Assembly (NCBI RefSeq): GCF_000745345.1
Contig: NZ_JQNR01000003.1
Span: 310,001 to 374,000, forward strand
Direction: 5' to 3'
Source of the DNA: Actinacidiphila yeochonensis CN732
GTDB lineage: Bacteria > Actinomycetota > Actinomycetes > Streptomycetales > Streptomycetaceae
Length of the DNA: 64,000 nt
The position numbers were made by a program, and so were the translations under genes. Numbering within the stretch: the stretch's first letter is position 1; each line of letters begins with the position of its first letter. Below are positions 32,667 to 40,323 of this stretch, in pieces. A model generated the notes under the pieces. The model did no database searches. It saw nothing but the letters and a program-made list of their open reading frames with translations, and was not told the DNA's origin.

Positions 32667-33608
32667 TCAGCCCTGGCGGGCCAGGTCCGCGGCGCCCACC
32701 AGCCCGGCCTTGCCGCCGAGCTGCGCGGCCAGCACCTGGGCGTGCGGCCGCCACTCGCCGCCGATCAGCCAGCGGCGGAAGGACTTGCGGATCGGGTCGA
32801 GGACCAGTTCACCCTCGTCCGAGACGCCGCCGCCGACGATGAAGGCCGACGGGTCGAAGAGCGAGGCGAGGTCGGCGAGGCCGGCGCCGGCCCAGCGGGC
32901 CAGCTCGCGGAAGGAGTCGATCGCCACCAGGTCGCCCTCGCGGGCCGCCGCGCTGATGTGCCGGCCCTCGATGCCCTCGGGGGTGCCGTCGCCGAGGGCC
33001 AGCAGCGTCCGGGCGTTCTCGGGCGTGGCGTTGGCGCGCTGCTTGGCGTAGCGGACCAGCGCGCGGCCGGAGGCGTACTGCTCCCAGCAGCCCTGGCTGC
33101 CGCAGCCGCACAGCAGCCCGTCGGGCACCACGCGGACGTGCCCGAACTCGGCGGCGACGCCGAACCGGCCGCGGCGCAGCTTGTTGCCGATGATGATGCC
33201 GCCGCCGAGCCCCGTCCCCAGCGTGATGCAGATCACGTCGGAGTGGCCCTGCCCGGCGCCGAAGCGGTACTCGCCCCAGGCGGCCGCGTTGGCGTCGTTC
33301 TCCACCACGACAGGCAGGCCGACGCGCTGCTCGACCTTGTCCTTGAGCGCCTCGTGGCGCCAGTTGATGTTGGGGGCGAAGAGCACCGTGGCGCGCTTGT
33401 CGTCGACGTACCCGGCCGCGCCGATGCCCACGGCCTCGATCTGGTGACCCGTGCTGACCTGGCGTACCGCTTCCACGATCGCGTCAACGACGCCCTCGGG
33501 GGTCGACGGCGTCGGCACCTTGACGGTCTCGATGATCGATCCGTCCTCGTCGACCACGCCGGCCGCGATCTTGGTGCCGCCGATGTCGACGCCGATGGTG
33601 AGTCCCAT
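32667..33608 (-). CDS. glkA: Glucokinase (ROK family)
   Basis: 313 residues. GVDIGGTKIAAGVVDEDG is the phosphate-1 motif, VVVENDANAAAWGEY the catalytic Asp region, ITLGTGLGGGIIIG the phosphate-2 motif, and CGCGSQGCWEQYASG the ROK zinc motif. It phosphorylates glucose with ATP and in S. coelicolor (SCO2126) also mediates glucose repression. GAGGGA precedes the ATG. The gene upstream, on the same strand 52 bp away, is the SCO2127-like protein known to neighbour glkA. Confidence 0.97.
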   Translation of the reverse strand: MGLTIGVDIGGTKIAAGVVDEDGSIIETVKVPTPSTPEGVVDAIVEAVRQVSTGHQIEAVGIGAAGYVDDKRATVLFAPNINWRHEALKDKVEQRVGLPVVVENDANAAAWGEYRFGAGQGHSDVICITLGTGLGGGIIIGNKLRRGRFGVAAEFGHVRVVPDGLLCGCGSQGCWEQYASGRALVRYAKQRANATPENARTLLALGDGTPEGIEGRHISAAAREGDLVAIDSFRELARWAGAGLADLASLFDPSAFIVGGGVSDEGELVLDPIRKSFRRWLIGGEWRPHAQVLAAQLGGKAGLVGAADLARQG

Positions 33609-33660
33609 GTGTCCCTCAGTTCGGTCGTTCCCCGCTAAGAGAACCGTACCGGAGGGGAGG

Positions 33661-34077
33661 TCAGTCGAGGTCGATGTGTTCAGCGGTTGAACGGTCGGAC
33701 GCCCCGCCCGCCGTCCAGCGGGACTCGGCGCCGGCCACCACGGACCGGTAGGCGGCCAGGAGTTCGGCCCCGGCGGACTTGAGATGGTCGACGAGTTCGG
33801 GGTTGCGCTCGATGATCGGATCCACGATGGGTTCGACAACAGAACGCACCTGGGCGGCGACGCCCTGCGCCGCGAGCTGGACCGCGGGGTTGTTCAGCGC
33901 GGCCAGGCGCTCGCTGACCACGTCGCCCACGGCCGCCGCGAGGCGGCGCAGCTCGTCCGCCGCGCTGCCCGGCTCCTGGCCGGCGTGGCCGCGGCGGCGG
34001 GCCCGTTCGGCCGCGATGTCCTCGGCGCTCGCCTTGGCCCACGCGTCGGCGTCGGGGCGGTCGGTGGCTTCGCTCAT
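33661..34077 (-). CDS. DUF5304/SCO2127-like protein upstream of glkA
   Basis: 138 residues, mostly helical. It has a polar start (ATDRPDADAWAKASAEDIAAERARRRG) and amphipathic helices such as DELRRLAAAVGDVVSERL and VEPIVDPIIERNPELVDHLKSAGAELLAAYRSV. There is no membrane segment or signal peptide. It corresponds by position and composition to SCO2127, which affects glucose-related phenotypes in S. coelicolor. GGAG precedes the ATG. Probably co-transcribed with glkA. Biochemical function unknown. Confidence 0.82.
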   Translation of the reverse strand: MSEATDRPDADAWAKASAEDIAAERARRRGHAGQEPGSAADELRRLAAAVGDVVSERLAALNNPAVQLAAQGVAAQVRSVVEPIVDPIIERNPELVDHLKSAGAELLAAYRSVVAGAESRWTAGGASDRSTAEHIDLD

Positions 34078-34363
34078 GATCGGCTCCAAACGGGGGCGCT
34101 GCCAGGGGTGCCGCAGGCAGTCGCGCGGCCCCTTCCCGCCCCGTACCCGACGGTACCCGAACCCGCCGCCGAAGCGGGGTGCCCCACCCCGCTGGTTCCG
34201 GGAGCACGCGGTCCGGCGGGGGCAGTACGCGGTCCTGGAGCGGCTCCCGAGCCCGTCCGAGGCAACAGGCCCCGAGCAGGCCCCCGAGCCGGTCCTGGAA
34301 CGGCCCGAGCAGGCCACCGGGCAGCCCCCGAGCCGGTCCGGCGGGGACCCGTCGTCCCAGGTG
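34078..34363. repeat. Intergenic direct repeats between ArsA-like and SCO2127-like genes
   Basis: Several copies of ccccgagccggtcctgg and ccccgagcaggcc occur between about 34238 and 34340, directly after the ArsA-like gene. No gene seen. Confidence 0.45.
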
Positions 34364-35614
34364 TCAGCGCGGCCAGAGGTCCGGGTCGGGGGTGAAGCGG
34401 ACCTGGAGGGCGCCGTCCCGCAGCGCCGCCCCGCGCACCGTGCAGCGGCGCAGCGCCGACGGCAGCGGCAGGATGCGGCGGAACCCGCCCGCGTCGACGA
34501 CGAGTTCGTCGCCGCGTCGGACCAGGTCCAGGCCCTCGCGGCCGGCCCCGGGCAGCGGCAGCGACCACAGGAAGTGGCCCTCGTCCGCCAGCCGGTCCAC
34601 GACCGTCCACGGCTCGACGGCGCGCGGTTCGGCCTCCGGGACGGGCAGCGGGAGCTCCGCCGGCGCGGCCAGCGGTCGCGGGGCCCGTCCCAGGTGCGGC
34701 AGCTCCAGCAGCGGCACCCCGTCGGCCGCGCAGTGCTCGGCCAGCGTCTTGAGGTGGTCCTGCTGGGCGGCCGACAGCCGGGCCAGGAAGGGGTCGTCCG
34801 AACCGGTGGGCAGCACCCGGTTGGCGACCACCGCGGCGGTGCGGTGCCCGTACAGCGCGAGGCCGGTGCGGGCGGTGCGCACGGTCCGCGCGGCCCGGTC
34901 GCCGGGTTCGGCCACGACCGCCACTGCGGTCGCCGGGTCCTCGACCACGGCCTGGACGGCGGCGAGTTCGCGGTCGGCCCGCTCGGCGGCCTGGTACGCC
35001 CACTCCGCGGGCATCGGCACCCCGGCGAGCTGGGCCAGCACCGGGCGCAGCGCGCGGGCGGCGGTCCGGTCGGCGGGCAGCAGCCGGCGCAGGTAGCGGC
35101 GCAGCTGCTCGGGCAGTGCGAGCAGCCGGACGGCCTCCCGCACGGGCGGCAGGTCCACGACGACGAGGTCCCAGCCGGTGGCCGCGCCGTTCTCGTCCGG
35201 CAGCACCTGGGCGCGGCGCAGGGCGCGCAGCAGGGCCAGGGCGTCGGCGCCGGGCAGCTCGGTGACCTCCTCCGGGTCGAGCGGCGGGGCGCCGAGCAGC
35301 GTCAGCAGGGCGCCGGTGTGCTCCTGGGCCTCCAGCAGCGCGGCCCGGAACGCGCCCGGCGGGTCGATCGCGGCGACGGCGAGGCCGGGCAGGCCGGCCA
35401 CGGCCCGGACCGGCGGGGCGTCGCCCACGGCGGGGACGGCGGCCGGGTCGTCGAGCCCGGGGACGGCCTCGGCGTCGGCGGTCAGCAGCAGGGTCCGGTC
35501 GCCGTATCCGGCCGCGGCCGCGGCGAACGCGGCGGCCACGGTGGTGCGGCCGGCGCCGGCGTCGCCGGTGACGAGGAGGGTGCGGACGGGCCTGCGCACC
35601 GGGGCCGTGGCCAC
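34364..35614 (-). CDS. ArsA/Get3-family ATPase with altered P-loop
   Basis: 416 residues. TLLVTGDAGAGRTTVAAAFA is in the place of the deviant Walker A motif KGGVGKT, but the signature lysine is replaced (GDAGAGRTT). WDLVVVDLPPVREAVRLLALPEQL corresponds to the switch II/Walker B block, and the C-terminal block with RRILPLPSALRRCTV is family-typical. The related M. tuberculosis gene in this context is Rv2184c. Loss of the signature Lys and the later Lys-to-Arg change question ordinary ATP hydrolysis. It starts 4 bp before the next gene's stop, i.e. it lies immediately downstream of the START-like gene. Client or substrate unknown. Confidence 0.82.
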   Translation of the reverse strand: MATAPVRRPVRTLLVTGDAGAGRTTVAAAFAAAAAGYGDRTLLLTADAEAVPGLDDPAAVPAVGDAPPVRAVAGLPGLAVAAIDPPGAFRAALLEAQEHTGALLTLLGAPPLDPEEVTELPGADALALLRALRRAQVLPDENGAATGWDLVVVDLPPVREAVRLLALPEQLRRYLRRLLPADRTAARALRPVLAQLAGVPMPAEWAYQAAERADRELAAVQAVVEDPATAVAVVAEPGDRAARTVRTARTGLALYGHRTAAVVANRVLPTGSDDPFLARLSAAQQDHLKTLAEHCAADGVPLLELPHLGRAPRPLAAPAELPLPVPEAEPRAVEPWTVVDRLADEGHFLWSLPLPGAGREGLDLVRRGDELVVDAGGFRRILPLPSALRRCTVRGAALRDGALQVRFTPDPDLWPR

Positions 35615-35618
35615 CCGG

Positions 35619-36104
35619 TCAGGCCGACGCGGCGGGGCCGGAGGACGGCTCGGCGGGGCCCGCGGGCACCGACTCCACCCGCTTCTTCAGGCCGGCCAGG
35701 GCGCGGTCGATGATGACCTTCTCGGCCTTGCGCTTGATCATGCCCAGCATGGGGATCTTGACGTCGACGGTGAGCTGGTAGGTGACCTCGGTGCGGGTGC
35801 CGCCGTCCACCGGGCGCAGCGCGTAGGAGCCGTCGAGGGTGCGCAGCATCTGTGACTTCACCAGCGACCAGCGCACCTCGTCGGAGCCGGTCCACTCGTA
35901 GGCGAGGGTGTGGTCGTCCTTGATCGCTCCGGCGTCGAGCACCAGCCGGACCTGCTCGGCCCGCCCGTTCGCGCCGGTGGCCAGTACCTCGGCCTCCTTG
36001 ACCTCGCCGGTCCACTCCGGGTAGCGGCCGAAGTCGGCGATGACGTCCATGACGTCGGCCGGGGCCGCCTCGATCGTGATGCTCGACCTGGTGTGTTCCG
36101 CCAT
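35619..36104 (-). CDS. SRPBCC/START-like (polyketide cyclase superfamily) protein
   Basis: 161 residues, one helix-grip fold. SSITIEAAPADVMDVIADFGRYPEWTGEVKEAEV is the family opening; VKSQMLRTLDGSYALRPVDGGTRTEVTYQLTVDVKIPMLGMIKRKAEKVIIDRALAGLKKRVE forms the later strands and the long helix. It probably binds a hydrophobic ligand. Next to an ArsA-like ATPase, as in M. tuberculosis Rv2184c-Rv2185c, so the two are likely to act together, perhaps in lipid handling. GGAGG precedes the ATG. Confidence 0.88.
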   Translation of the reverse strand: MAEHTRSSITIEAAPADVMDVIADFGRYPEWTGEVKEAEVLATGANGRAEQVRLVLDAGAIKDDHTLAYEWTGSDEVRWSLVKSQMLRTLDGSYALRPVDGGTRTEVTYQLTVDVKIPMLGMIKRKAEKVIIDRALAGLKKRVESVPAGPAEPSSGPAASA

Positions 36105-36238
36105 CGCCGTGGCCTCCGGACTGACTGGTGAAGGTGACTGTGGAGCTGCTGGGAAGGAACGCGGGGACCTGCGGGGAACGCGGGGGACGCGGAGATCCGG
36201 GTTCGAGGGAAGGCTACCGCGCCGGGGTGCCCGGCCCG

Positions 36239-37009
36239 TCACCACTGGAGCACCCAGGGCTCGCGGGTGCGGTTGAAGTGGCCCACGTTCACGCATTCGG
36301 TCCGGCCGATCCGGGTGCGGGCGGCCAGCGGCTGGTGGACGTGGCCGAAGAGGGAGTAGCGCGGCTGCACGCTGCGGATCGCCTCCAGGACGGCCTCGCT
36401 GCCGCGCTCGAAGCGGCGGGCCACGGTGTCGTAGCACAACTCCGGGACGGCGGGCGGGATGTGCGTGCACAGCACGTCGACACGGCCGAGGGCGGCGACC
36501 TTCGCCGCGTACTCCTCCTCGGACACCTCGAAGGGGGTGCGCATCGGGGTGGGCAGGCCGCCGCCGACGAAGCCGAAGACGAGGCCGCCGATCTCGGCGG
36601 TGGTGCCGTCCAGCACGGTGGTGCCGGGGCGGGCGTACTCCGGCCACAGCGTCGGCATGTCGACGTTGCCGTAGGTGGCGTAGACCGGTCCGGGGGCGGC
36701 GGCCAGGGCGGTGAACAGCTCGTCGTACTGGCGGCGTACGGCGCCTACGACGGCCGTGCGGCGGTCGATCCCGGCCCACAGCTCGCGGTCCAGCGCGCGG
36801 GCCTCGTCGAAGCGGCGGGCGGTACGCAGTTCGACCATGCGGTCGGCGTTCTCCACCCCGAACAGCTCGGGGAAGATACCGCGGCTGTGATCGGCGTAGT
36901 CGAGGAAGAGCACCAGATCGCCGAGGCAGACGAGGGCGTCGGCGCCGTGCCCCGCCCTGGCCAGCGCCTCGGCCGCGCCGTGTACGTCGCTCACCACATG
37001 AACCCGCAT
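36239..37009 (-). CDS. Metallophosphoesterase
   Basis: 256 residues. The calcineurin-like motifs are VHVVSDVHG (D-x-H), LVCLGDLVLF (GD), ATYGNVDMP (GN), DVLCTHIPP (TH) and SLFGHVHQP (GHxH), so the full dinuclear metal site is present. It hydrolyses phosphoesters; nothing in sequence gives the substrate. No signal peptide or membrane anchor. It diverges from the acyl-CoA synthetase gene over about 140 bp. Confidence 0.93.
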   Translation of the reverse strand: MRVHVVSDVHGAAEALARAGHGADALVCLGDLVLFLDYADHSRGIFPELFGVENADRMVELRTARRFDEARALDRELWAGIDRRTAVVGAVRRQYDELFTALAAAPGPVYATYGNVDMPTLWPEYARPGTTVLDGTTAEIGGLVFGFVGGGLPTPMRTPFEVSEEEYAAKVAALGRVDVLCTHIPPAVPELCYDTVARRFERGSEAVLEAIRSVQPRYSLFGHVHQPLAARTRIGRTECVNVGHFNRTREPWVLQW

Positions 37010-37151
37010 ACTGGCAGCCTATGCTCGGCGTGTGACGCTGAGAACATCTGCCCTGCCTCCCCTATCCCCGGAGGTGAACCGATGGGTAGCGTCCGAGCCG
37101 TCCAGCACACTCCCTCCGGGTGCGGCGCGGCACCGATGAGGAGCAGCAGCC

Positions 37152-38948
37152 TTGCGTGAGTTCAGCCTTCCTGCCCTGTACGAGGTCCCCGCGGACGGCA
37201 ACCTCACGGATCTGGTCCGGCGCAACGCCGCCCAGCATCCGGACGCGGCGGTCCTGGGCCGCAAGGACGCGGCGGGCCGGTGGGCGGACGTCACGGCGGA
37301 GCGGTTCCTGGCCGAGGTGCGGACCACGGCCAGGGGGCTGATCGCCTCGGGTGTGGAGCCCGGCGACCGGGTCGCGGTGATGTCCCGCACCCGGTACGAG
37401 TGGACGCTGCTGGACTTCGCGATCTGGTACGCCGGAGCGGTGACCGTCCCCGTGTACGAGACGTCCTCGGCGGAGCAGGTGGAGTGGGTGCTGGGCGACT
37501 CCGGCGCGGTCGCGGCCGTGGTGGAGACCGCGTCCCACGAGGCCGCCGTCGAGGCGGTCCGGGAGCGGCTGCCGCGTCTGAAGCAGGTGTGGCGGATCGA
37601 GGCGGGCGCGGTGGCGCTGCTGGCCGAGGCCGGCACGGACGTCTCGGACGCGGTGGTGGACGAGCGGGCCGCCCTGGCCAACGCCGACAGCCCGGCGACG
37701 ATCGTCTACACCTCCGGCACCACGGGCCGCCCCAAGGGCTGCGTGCTCACCCACCGCAGCTTCTTCGCGGAGTGCGGCAACGCGGTGGAGCGGCTCGGGC
37801 CGCTCTTCCGGACCGGCCGCTCCTCGGTGCTGCTCTTCCTGCCGCTGGCGCACGTCTTCGGGCGGCTGGTGGAGGTGGCGTGTGTGATGGCGCCGGTCCG
37901 GCTCGGCCACGTCTCCGACATCACGACCCTCACCGACGACCTCCAGAGCTTCCGGCCCACGCTGGTCCTGGGCGTGCCGCGGGTCTTCGAGAAGGTCTAC
38001 AACACCGCCCGGGCCACCGCGCAGGCGCAGGGCAGGGGCCGGATCTTCGACCGGGCGGCGGCCACCGCCATCGCCTACAGCCAGGCACAGGACTCCCCCG
38101 GCGGGCCGTCGCTGCGGCTGCGCCTGACCCACCGGCTCTTCGACCGGCTGGTCTACCGGCGGCTGCGGGCGGTGCTGGGCGGCCGGGCCACGCACGCGAT
38201 CTCCGGCGGGGCGCCGCTGGGGGCACGGCTGGGCCACTTCTACCGGGGGATCGGGTTCACCGTCCTGGAGGGGTACGGCCTGACCGAGTCGTGCGGAGCG
38301 ACCACCTTCAACCCGTGGGACCGCACGAAGGTCGGCACGGTGGGGCAGCCGCTGCCCGGCTCCACGGTGCGGATCGCCGACGACGGCGAGGTGCTGCTCT
38401 TCGGCGAGCACCTGTTCACCGGCTACTGGAACAACGAGGCCGCCACCGCCGAGGCGCTGGGCGACGGCTGGTTCCACACCGGCGACCTGGGCACCCTCGA
38501 CAACGACGGGTACCTGTCGATCACCGGCCGGAAGAAGGAGATCATCGTCACCGCCGCCGGCAAGAACGTGGCGCCCGCGGTGATCGAGGACCGCATCCGG
38601 GCGGACGCGCTGGTCGCGGAGTGCATGGTGGTCGGCGACGGGCGGCCGTTCGTCGGGGCGCTGATCACGCTCGACGAGGAGTTCCTGCCGCGCTGGGCGG
38701 AGCGGCACGGCAAGGCGGGGCGTTCGGCGGCGGAGCTCGCCGGCGACCCGGACCTGCTCGCGGCGGTCCAGCGGGCGGTGGACGGCGGCAACGCGGCGGT
38801 GTCCCGGGCGGAGTCGGTCCGGGCGTTCCGGATCCTGCCCGGCCAGTTCACCGAGGAGTCCGGGCACGTGACGCCGTCGCTGAAGCTGAAGCGCGCCGCC
38901 GTGGCGCGGGACTTCGCGAAGGACATCGAGGCGATCTACACCAGGTAG
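37152..38948 (+). CDS. Long-chain fatty acid-CoA ligase (FadD15-like)
   Basis: 598 residues, full AMP-forming synthetase. TIVYTSGTTGRPKGCVLTH is the AMP-binding P-loop, LEGYGLTESCGATTFN the A5 region, GWFHTGDLG the A7 region and GRKKEIIVTAAGKNVAP the hinge and C-terminal lid. It activates fatty acids to acyl-CoA for lipid synthesis or degradation. A TTG start (37152) is chosen because GAGGAG lies just upstream and MREFSLPALYEVPADGNLTD matches S. coelicolor proteins. M. tuberculosis FadD15 has the same neighbours (Rv2187 beside pimB). Confidence 0.94.
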   Translation: MREFSLPALYEVPADGNLTDLVRRNAAQHPDAAVLGRKDAAGRWADVTAERFLAEVRTTARGLIASGVEPGDRVAVMSRTRYEWTLLDFAIWYAGAVTVPVYETSSAEQVEWVLGDSGAVAAVVETASHEAAVEAVRERLPRLKQVWRIEAGAVALLAEAGTDVSDAVVDERAALANADSPATIVYTSGTTGRPKGCVLTHRSFFAECGNAVERLGPLFRTGRSSVLLFLPLAHVFGRLVEVACVMAPVRLGHVSDITTLTDDLQSFRPTLVLGVPRVFEKVYNTARATAQAQGRGRIFDRAAATAIAYSQAQDSPGGPSLRLRLTHRLFDRLVYRRLRAVLGGRATHAISGGAPLGARLGHFYRGIGFTVLEGYGLTESCGATTFNPWDRTKVGTVGQPLPGSTVRIADDGEVLLFGEHLFTGYWNNEAATAEALGDGWFHTGDLGTLDNDGYLSITGRKKEIIVTAAGKNVAPAVIEDRIRADALVAECMVVGDGRPFVGALITLDEEFLPRWAERHGKAGRSAAELAGDPDLLAAVQRAVDGGNAAVSRAESVRAFRILPGQFTEESGHVTPSLKLKRAAVARDFAKDIEAIYTR

Positions 38949-39056
38949 GGCCCGCCCGCCGCCCGGGCCGGGGGCAGGCCGGGGGCCTGCGGGGCCGGGG
39001 CCACAGGAACAGGCCACACGTCCGGGGCCACGCGGTCCGGGCCACAGGCCTGGGGC

Positions 39057-40187
39057 CTACAGCAGCGCCTGGAGGCGGGCGGCCAGCAGGTCCCAGCGCC
39101 ACGCCGCGTGGACCCATTCGCGGCCCTTCTCCCCCATGGAGCGGCGCAGTTCGGGGTCGCGCAGCAGGGTGCGGACGCGGGTGGCCGCCTGCTCGGGGGA
39201 GCCGCCGCGGACGACGAAGCCGGTCCCGCCGTCGAGGACCGCGTCCGGGGCGCCCCCGGAGTCCCCGGCCACGACCGGCAGCCCGGTCGCCGACGCCTCC
39301 AGGTAGACGATGCCGAGCCCCTCCACGTCCAGGCCGCCGCGCCGGGTGCGGCAGGGCATCGCGAAGACGTCGCCGGCCCCGACGTGGGCGGGGAGTTCGC
39401 TCCACGGCACCGAGCCGGTGAACCGCACCGCGGCGGCGACGCCGGTCCGCTCGGCCAGCCGCTCCAGGTCCTCCCGGTACGGTCCGGCGCCGACCACCAG
39501 CAGCACCGCGTCGGGGAACTCCCGCAGCACCTGCGGCATCGCCAGGATCAGCGTGTCCTGGCCCTTGCGCCGCACCAGCCGGGAGACGCACACCACGACG
39601 GGCCGGTCCGCCAGCCCCAGCGCGGCCCGTACGGCGGCGCCGCCGGTCCCGGGGTGGAAGACCTTCTCGTCCACGCCGGGCGGCAGGTGGACCATCCGGG
39701 CGGCCGCCTCGGGGGTGAGCACGGACGCGATCCGGGAGCGGGTGTACTCGCCCAGGTAGGTCATGACGTCGACGCCCTCGCCGATCCGCCGCAGCAGTGT
39801 CCTGCTGACGGGGAGCTGGGCCCATCCCGCCTCGTGCCCGTGGGTGGTGGCGACCAGCCGCCGCGCCCCGGCGCGGCGCAGCGCGGGCGCCATCAGGCCC
39901 AGCGGGGCGGCGGCCCCGAACCACACCGACGTGCAGCCGTGCTCGCGCAGCAGCCCCGCCGCCCGCCGGGTCACCCGGGGGGTGGGCACCATCATGTGGG
40001 TGCGGTCGCGGACCACCGGGAAGGGCTGCTCGGCGTCGAACTCCGCGACCTCGCGGCCGTCCCGCCAGCTGGAGGTGTAGACCACCACCTTCGCCGGGTC
40101 CATCCGCAGCGCCATGCTGTGCACGAACGACTGGATGCCGCCCTGCCGGGGCGGGAAGTCGTTGGTGACGATCAGCGTCTTGTCCAT
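39057..40187 (-). CDS. pimB: GT4 glycosyltransferase, PimB'-type mannosyltransferase
   Basis: 376 residues. It has the GT-B fold with LIVTNDFPPRQGGIQSFVH (acceptor loop), VVVCVSRLVRRKGQDTLI at the start of the donor domain, MPCRTRRGGLDVEGLGIVYLEASATGLPVVAGDSGGAPDAV with the E-x7-E retaining motif. Together with the locus (next to fadD15) this fits PimB', which adds the second mannose to phosphatidylinositol mannoside at the cytoplasmic face of the membrane. It converges on the acyl-CoA synthetase gene. The exact acceptor in this organism is inferred. Confidence 0.9.
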   Translation of the reverse strand: MDKTLIVTNDFPPRQGGIQSFVHSMALRMDPAKVVVYTSSWRDGREVAEFDAEQPFPVVRDRTHMMVPTPRVTRRAAGLLREHGCTSVWFGAAAPLGLMAPALRRAGARRLVATTHGHEAGWAQLPVSRTLLRRIGEGVDVMTYLGEYTRSRIASVLTPEAAARMVHLPPGVDEKVFHPGTGGAAVRAALGLADRPVVVCVSRLVRRKGQDTLILAMPQVLREFPDAVLLVVGAGPYREDLERLAERTGVAAAVRFTGSVPWSELPAHVGAGDVFAMPCRTRRGGLDVEGLGIVYLEASATGLPVVAGDSGGAPDAVLDGGTGFVVRGGSPEQAATRVRTLLRDPELRRSMGEKGREWVHAAWRWDLLAARLQALL

Positions 40188-40323
40188 CTGTCCATCGCGG
40201 TGGTGTCGGGGCCGGTGCGGGGGCGCGGGTGGCCGGGTAGCCGGGCTGTCCGGGTAGCCGGGTGTCCGGCTCGGGTCGTCCGCCGTCTGCCCGACAGTAC
40301 CGTCCGCCGGAGCCGGGCCGCCG

